Assembly (NCBI GenBank): GCA_023376005.1
Contig: CM042179.1
Location: forward strand, 20,059,270 to 20,123,269
Source of the DNA: Doryteuthis pealeii
Lineage: Eukaryota > Mollusca > Cephalopoda > Myopsida > Loliginidae
Length of the DNA: 64,000 nt
Direction: 5' to 3'
Within the stretch, counting starts at the first letter, position 1. Every line of letters starts with the position of its first letter. Made by a program: the position numbers and the translations under genes. Positions 58,752 to 64,000 of the stretch are shown piece by piece. The notes below the pieces were generated by a model. That model was not told the origin of the DNA and ran no database searches. It saw only the letters and a list, made by a program, of their open reading frames with translations.

Positions 58752-61700
58752 CTAGCGCCGACTATTACAGTGATTCAATCTAGAACGACTTGCGCCGACT
58801 ATTACAGAGATTCAATCAAGAACGACTAGCGCCGACTATTACAAAATTCAATCAAGAACGACTAGCGCCGACTATTACAGAGATTCAATCAAGAACGACT
58901 AGCGCCGACTATTACAAAGATTCAATCAAGAACGACTAGCGCCGACTATTACAGAGATTCAATCAAGAACGACTAGCGCGACTATTACAAGATTCAATCA
59001 AGAACGACTAGCGCCGACTATTCCAGAGATTCAATCAAGAACGCTAGCGCCGACTATTACAAAGATTCAATCAAGAACGACTAGCGCCGACTATTCCAGA
59101 GATTCAACCAAAGAACGACTAGCGCCCTATTACAAAGATTCAATCAAGAACGACTAGCGCCGTCTATACAAAGATTCAATCAAGAACGACTAGCGCCGAC
59201 TATTACAAAGATTCAATCAAGAACGACTAGCACCGTCTATTCCAGAGATTTAATCAAGAACGACTAGCGCCGACTATTCCAGAGATTCAATCTAGAACGA
59301 CTAGCGCCGACTATTACAGAGATTCAATCTAGAACGACTAGCGCCGACTATTAGAGATTCAATCAAGAACGACTAGCCGACTATTACAAAGATTCAACCA
59401 AGAACGACTAGCGCCGACTATTACAGAGATTCAATCTAGAACGACTAGCGCCGACTATTACAAAGATTCAATCTAGAACGACTAGTGCTGACTATTACAA
59501 AGATTCAATCAAGAACGACTAGCGCCGACTATTACAGAGATTCAAGACTAGCGCCGACTATTCAGAGATTCAATCTAGAACGACTAGCGCCGACTATTAC
59601 AGAGATTCAATCTAGAACGACTAGCGCCGACTATTACAAAGATTCAATCAAGAACGACTAGTGCCGACTATTACAAAGATTCAATCAAGAACGACTAGCG
59701 CCGACTATTCCAGAGATTCAATCTAGAACGACTAGCGCCGACTATTACAAAGATTCAATCAAGAACGACTAGTGCCGACTATTACAAAGATTCAACCAAG
59801 AACGACTAGCGCCGACTATTACAGAGATTCAATCTAGAACGACTAGCGCCGACTATTACAAAGATTCAATCAAGAACGACTAGCGCCGACTATTACAGAG
59901 ATTCAATCAGAACGACTAGCGCCGACTATTACAGAAGATTCAATCTAGAACGATAGCGCCGACTATTCCAGAGATTCAATCAAGAACGACTAGCGCCGAC
60001 TATTCCAGAGATTCAATCTAGAACGACTAGCACCGACTATTACAGTGATTCAATCTAGAACGACTTTCGCCGACTATTACAGAGATTCAATCTAGAACGA
60101 CTAGCGCCGACTATTACAGAGATTCAATCTAGAACGACTAGCGCCGACTATTCCAGAGATTCAATCAAGAACGACTAGCGCCGACTATTCCAGAGATTCA
60201 ATCTAGAACGACTAGCGCCGACTATTCCAGAGATTCAATCAAGAACGACTAGCGCCGACTATTCCAGAGATTCAATCTAGAACGACTAGCGCCGACTATT
60301 CCAGAGATTCAATCAAGAACGACTAGCGCCGACTATTCCAGAGATTCAATCAAGAACGACTAGCGCCGACTATTACAGAGATTCAATCTAGAACGACTAG
60401 CGCCGACTATTCCAGAGATTCAATCAAGAACGACTAGCGCCGACTATTCCAGAGATTCAATCTAGAACGACTAGCGCCGACTATTACAGTGATTCAATCT
60501 AGAACGACTTGCGCCGACTATTACAGAGATTCAATCTAGAACGACTAGCGCCGACTATTACAGAGATTCAATCTAGAACGACTCCGACTATTCCAGAGAA
60601 TCAAGAACGACTAGCGCCGACTATTCCAGAGATTCAATCTAGAACGACTAGCGCCGACTATTCCAGAGATTCAATCAAGAACGACTAGCGCCGACTATTC
60701 CAGAGATTCAATCAAGAACGACTAGCGCGACTATTCAGAGATTCAATCTAGAACGACTAGCGCCGACTATTCCAGAGATTCATCAAGAACGACTAGCGCC
60801 GACTAGAGATTCAATCTAGAACGAATAGCGCCGACTATTCCAGAGATTCAATCAAGAACGACTAGCGCCGACTATTCCAGAGATTCAATCAAAGAACGAC
60901 TAGCGCCGACTATTACAGTGATTCAATTTAGAACGACTTGCGCCGACTATTACAGAGATTCAATCTAGAACGACTAGCGCCGACTATTCCAGAGATTCAA
61001 TCAAGAACGACTAGCGCCGACTATTCCAGAGATTCAATCTAGAACGACTAGCGCCGACTATTCCAGTGATTCAATCTAGAACGACTTGCGCCGACTATTA
61101 CAGAGATTCAATCTAGAACGACTAGCGCCGACTATTACAGAGATTCAATCTAGAACGACTAACGCCGACTATTCCAGAGATTCAATCAAGAACGACTAGC
61201 GCCGACTATTCCAGAGATTCAATCTAGAACGACTAGCGCCGACTATTCCAGAGATTCAATCAAGAACGACTAGCGCCGACTATTCCAGAGATTCAATCAA
61301 GAAGGACTAGGGCCGACTATTACAGTGATTCAATCTAGAACGACTTGCGCCGACTATTACAGAGATTCAATCAAGAACGACTAGCGCCGACTATTACAAA
61401 GATTCAATCAAGAACGACTAGCGCCGACTATTACAGAGATTCAATCAAGATAGCGCCGACTATTACAAAGATTCAATCAAGAACGACTAGCGCCGACTAT
61501 TACAGAGATTCAATCAAGAACGACTAGCGCCGACTATTACAAAGATTCAATCAAGAACGACTAGCGCCGACTATTCCAGAGATTCAATCAAGAACGACTA
61601 GCGCCGACTATTACAAAGATTCAATCAAGAACGACTAGCGCTGACTATTACAGAGATTTAATCAAGAACGACTAGCACCGTCTATTCCAGAGATTCAATC

Positions 61701-64000
61701 TAGAACGACTAGCGCCGACTATTCCAGAGATTCAGTCAAGAACGACTAGCGCCGACTATTACAAAGATTCAATCAAGAACGACTAGTGCCGACTATTACA
61801 AAGATTCAATCAAGAACGACTAGCGCCGACTATTACAGAGATTCAATCAAGAACGACTAGCGCCGACTATTACAAAGATTAATCAAGAACGACTAGCGCC
61901 GACTATTACAGAGATTCAATCAGAGATCAAGAACGACTAGCGCCGACTATTACAAAGATTCAATCAAGAACGACTAGCGCCGACTATTACAGAGATTCAA
62001 TCAAGAACGACTAGCGCCGACTATTACAAGATTCAATCAAGAACGACTAGCGCCGACTATTACAAAGATTCAAGAACGACTAGTGCCGACTATTACAAAG
62101 ATTCAACCAAGAACGACTAGCGCCGACTATTACAGAGATTCAATCAAGAACGACTAGCGCCGACTATTACAAAGATTCAACCAAGAACGACTAGCGCCGA
62201 CTATTACAGAGATTCAATCAAGAACCATTAGCGCCGACTATTACAAAGATTCAATCAAGAACGACTTTCGCCGTCTATTACAAAGATTCAATCAAGAACG
62301 ACTTGCGCCGTCTATTACAAAGATTCAATCAAGAACGACTATCGCTGACTATTACAAAATTCAACCAAGAACGACTAGCGCCGACTATTCCAGAGATTCA
62401 ATCAAGAACGACTAGCGCCGTCTATTACAAAGATTCCATCAAGAACGACTAGCGCCGACTATTACAAAGATTCTATCAAGAACGACTAGCGCCTTCTATT
62501 ACAAAGATTCAAACAAGAACGACTAGCGCCGACTATTACAAAGATTCAATTAAGAACGACTAGCGCCGTCTATTACAAAGATTCAATCAAGAACGACTAG
62601 CGCCGTCTATTACAAAGATTCAATCTAGAACGAATAGCGCCGACTATTACAAAGATTCAATCAAGAACGACTAGCGCCGTCTATTCCAGAGATTCAATCA
62701 AGAATGACTAGCGCCGACTATTACAGAGATTCAACCAAGAACGACTAGCGCCGACTATTCCAGAGATTCAATCTAGAACGACTAGCGCCATTACAGAGAT
62801 TCAATCTAGAACGACTAGCGCCGACTATTACAAAGATTCAACCAAGAATGACTAGCGCCGACTATTACAGAGATTCAATCAAGAACGACTAGCGCCGACT
62901 ATTACAAAGATTCAATCAAGAACGACTAGCGCCGACTATTACAAAGATTCAATCAAGAACGACTAGCGCGTCTATTACAAAGATTCAATCAAGAACGACT
63001 AGCGTCGTCTATTACAAAGATTCAATCAAGAACGACTAGCGCCGTCTATTACAAAGATTCACCAAGAACGACTAGCGCCGTCTATTACAAGATTCAATCA
63101 AGAACGACTAGCGTCGTCTATTACAAAGATTCAATCAAGAACGACTAGCGCCGTCTATTACAAAGATTCAACCAAGAACGACTAGCGCCGAATATTACAA
63201 AGATTCAACCAAGAACGAGTAGCGTCGTCTATTACAAAGATTCAACCAAGAACGACTAGCGCCGTCTATTACAAAGATTCAACCAAGAACGACTAGCGCC
63301 GTCTATTACAAAGATTCAACCAAGAACGACTAGCGCCGACTATTACAAAGATTCAATCAAGAACGACTAGCGTCGTCTATTACAAAGATTTCAATCAAGA
63401 ACGACTAGCGTCGTCTATTACAAAGATTCAATCAAGAACGACTAGCGCCGACTATTACAGAGATTCTATCAAGAACGACTAGCGCCGACTATTACAAAGA
63501 TTCAATCAAGAACGACTAGCGCCGACTATTACAGAGATTCAATTAAGAACGACTAGCGCCGACTATTACAAAGATTCAATCAAGAACTACTAGCGCCGAC
63601 TATTCCAGAGATTCAATAGAACGACTAGCGCCGACTATTACAAAGATTCAATCAAGAACGACTAGCGCCGACTATTACAGAGATTTAATCAAGAACGACT
63701 AGCGCCGACTATTACAGAGATTCAATCAAGAACGACTAGCGCCCACTATTACAAAGATTCAATCAAGAACGACTAGCGCCGACTATTCCAGAGATTCAAT
63801 CAAGAACGACTCAATCAAGAACGACTAGCGCCGACTATTACAGAGATTCAATCAAGAACGACTAGCGCCGACTATTACAAAGATTCAATTAAGAACGACT
63901 AGCGCCGTCTATTACAAAGATTCAAAGAACGACTAGCGCCGTCTATTACAAAGATTCAATCTAGAACGACTAGCGCCGACTATTACAAAGATTCAATCAA
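58752..64000 (+). repeat. 37-bp satellite array, about 140 copies, open at right edge
   Basis: Units contain GACTAGCGCCGACTATTACA and GAGATTCAATCAAGAAC with a 37-base period. Common variants are ATTACAGAG, ATTACAAAG and ATTCCAGAG, CAATCAAG and CAATCTAG, and GCGCCGAC and GCGCCGTC. The GCGCCGTC form concentrates after 62.2 kb. A few units have short deletions. The array runs off the window end. Confidence 0.98.

Noticed and set aside
58752..64000. CRISPR-like array with 37-base spacing
   Set aside because: Units are directly adjacent with no unique spacers, and the context is a eukaryotic genome.

Overview
This window looks like non-genic DNA from a large, AT-rich, repeat-dense animal genome. 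A cephalopod such as an octopus is my best guess. The inference rests on long TA/CA/GA microsatellites, tRNA-derived SINEs with intact A and B boxes, several decayed endonuclease-type non-LTR retrotransposons (one ending in C2H2 zinc fingers, a kind I associate with octopus genomes), a hAT remnant, MITE/foldback elements and a TTAGGG-type telomere-like tract. I found no intact host gene, rRNA, real tRNA gene, CRISPR array or operon. Nothing here is bacterial or viral.

Layout. 1-20.3 kb: a mosaic of transposon debris. It holds LINE fragments at 1-175, 296-512 and 4663-5258, dispersed repeat families, a recent segmental duplication (7.23-8.96 kb copied at 9.64-11.87 kb), a 479-bp TA-flanked MITE (12668-13146), a hAT remnant (14519-14830), a tRNA SINE (14951-15215) and a 1.3-kb foldback element (18057-19360). 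20.35-33.86 kb: about 81 head-to-tail copies of a 166-bp satellite. Each monomer carries a short Cys-rich coding-like segment, and the first copy keeps a distinct upstream sequence. 34.0-36.58 kb: a broken non-LTR retrotransposon with TA microsatellites at both ends. 36.6-46.7 kb: microsatellites, SINE pieces, a telomere-like tract, a second foldback copy (42071-42730), several small-loop palindromes, a LINE fragment and a 77-bp promoter-like palindrome. 46.77-58.74 kb: about 160 copies of a 74-bp satellite, whose second half is full of single-base indels. Position 58751 is an N. 58.75-64 kb: about 140 copies of a 37-bp satellite running off the window end.

How the parts relate. About 48% of the window is three unrelated-looking satellites, which suits heterochromatin or another recombination-poor domain. 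The non-satellite part is shaped by retrotransposition, foldback transposons and template-switch-like palindromes. The most interesting candidate is the 166-bp satellite, which seems to have arisen by amplifying a piece of a coding sequence for a Cys-rich C-x-C type motif. Most long open frames in the window come from satellite or microsatellite periodicity and should not be read as genes.
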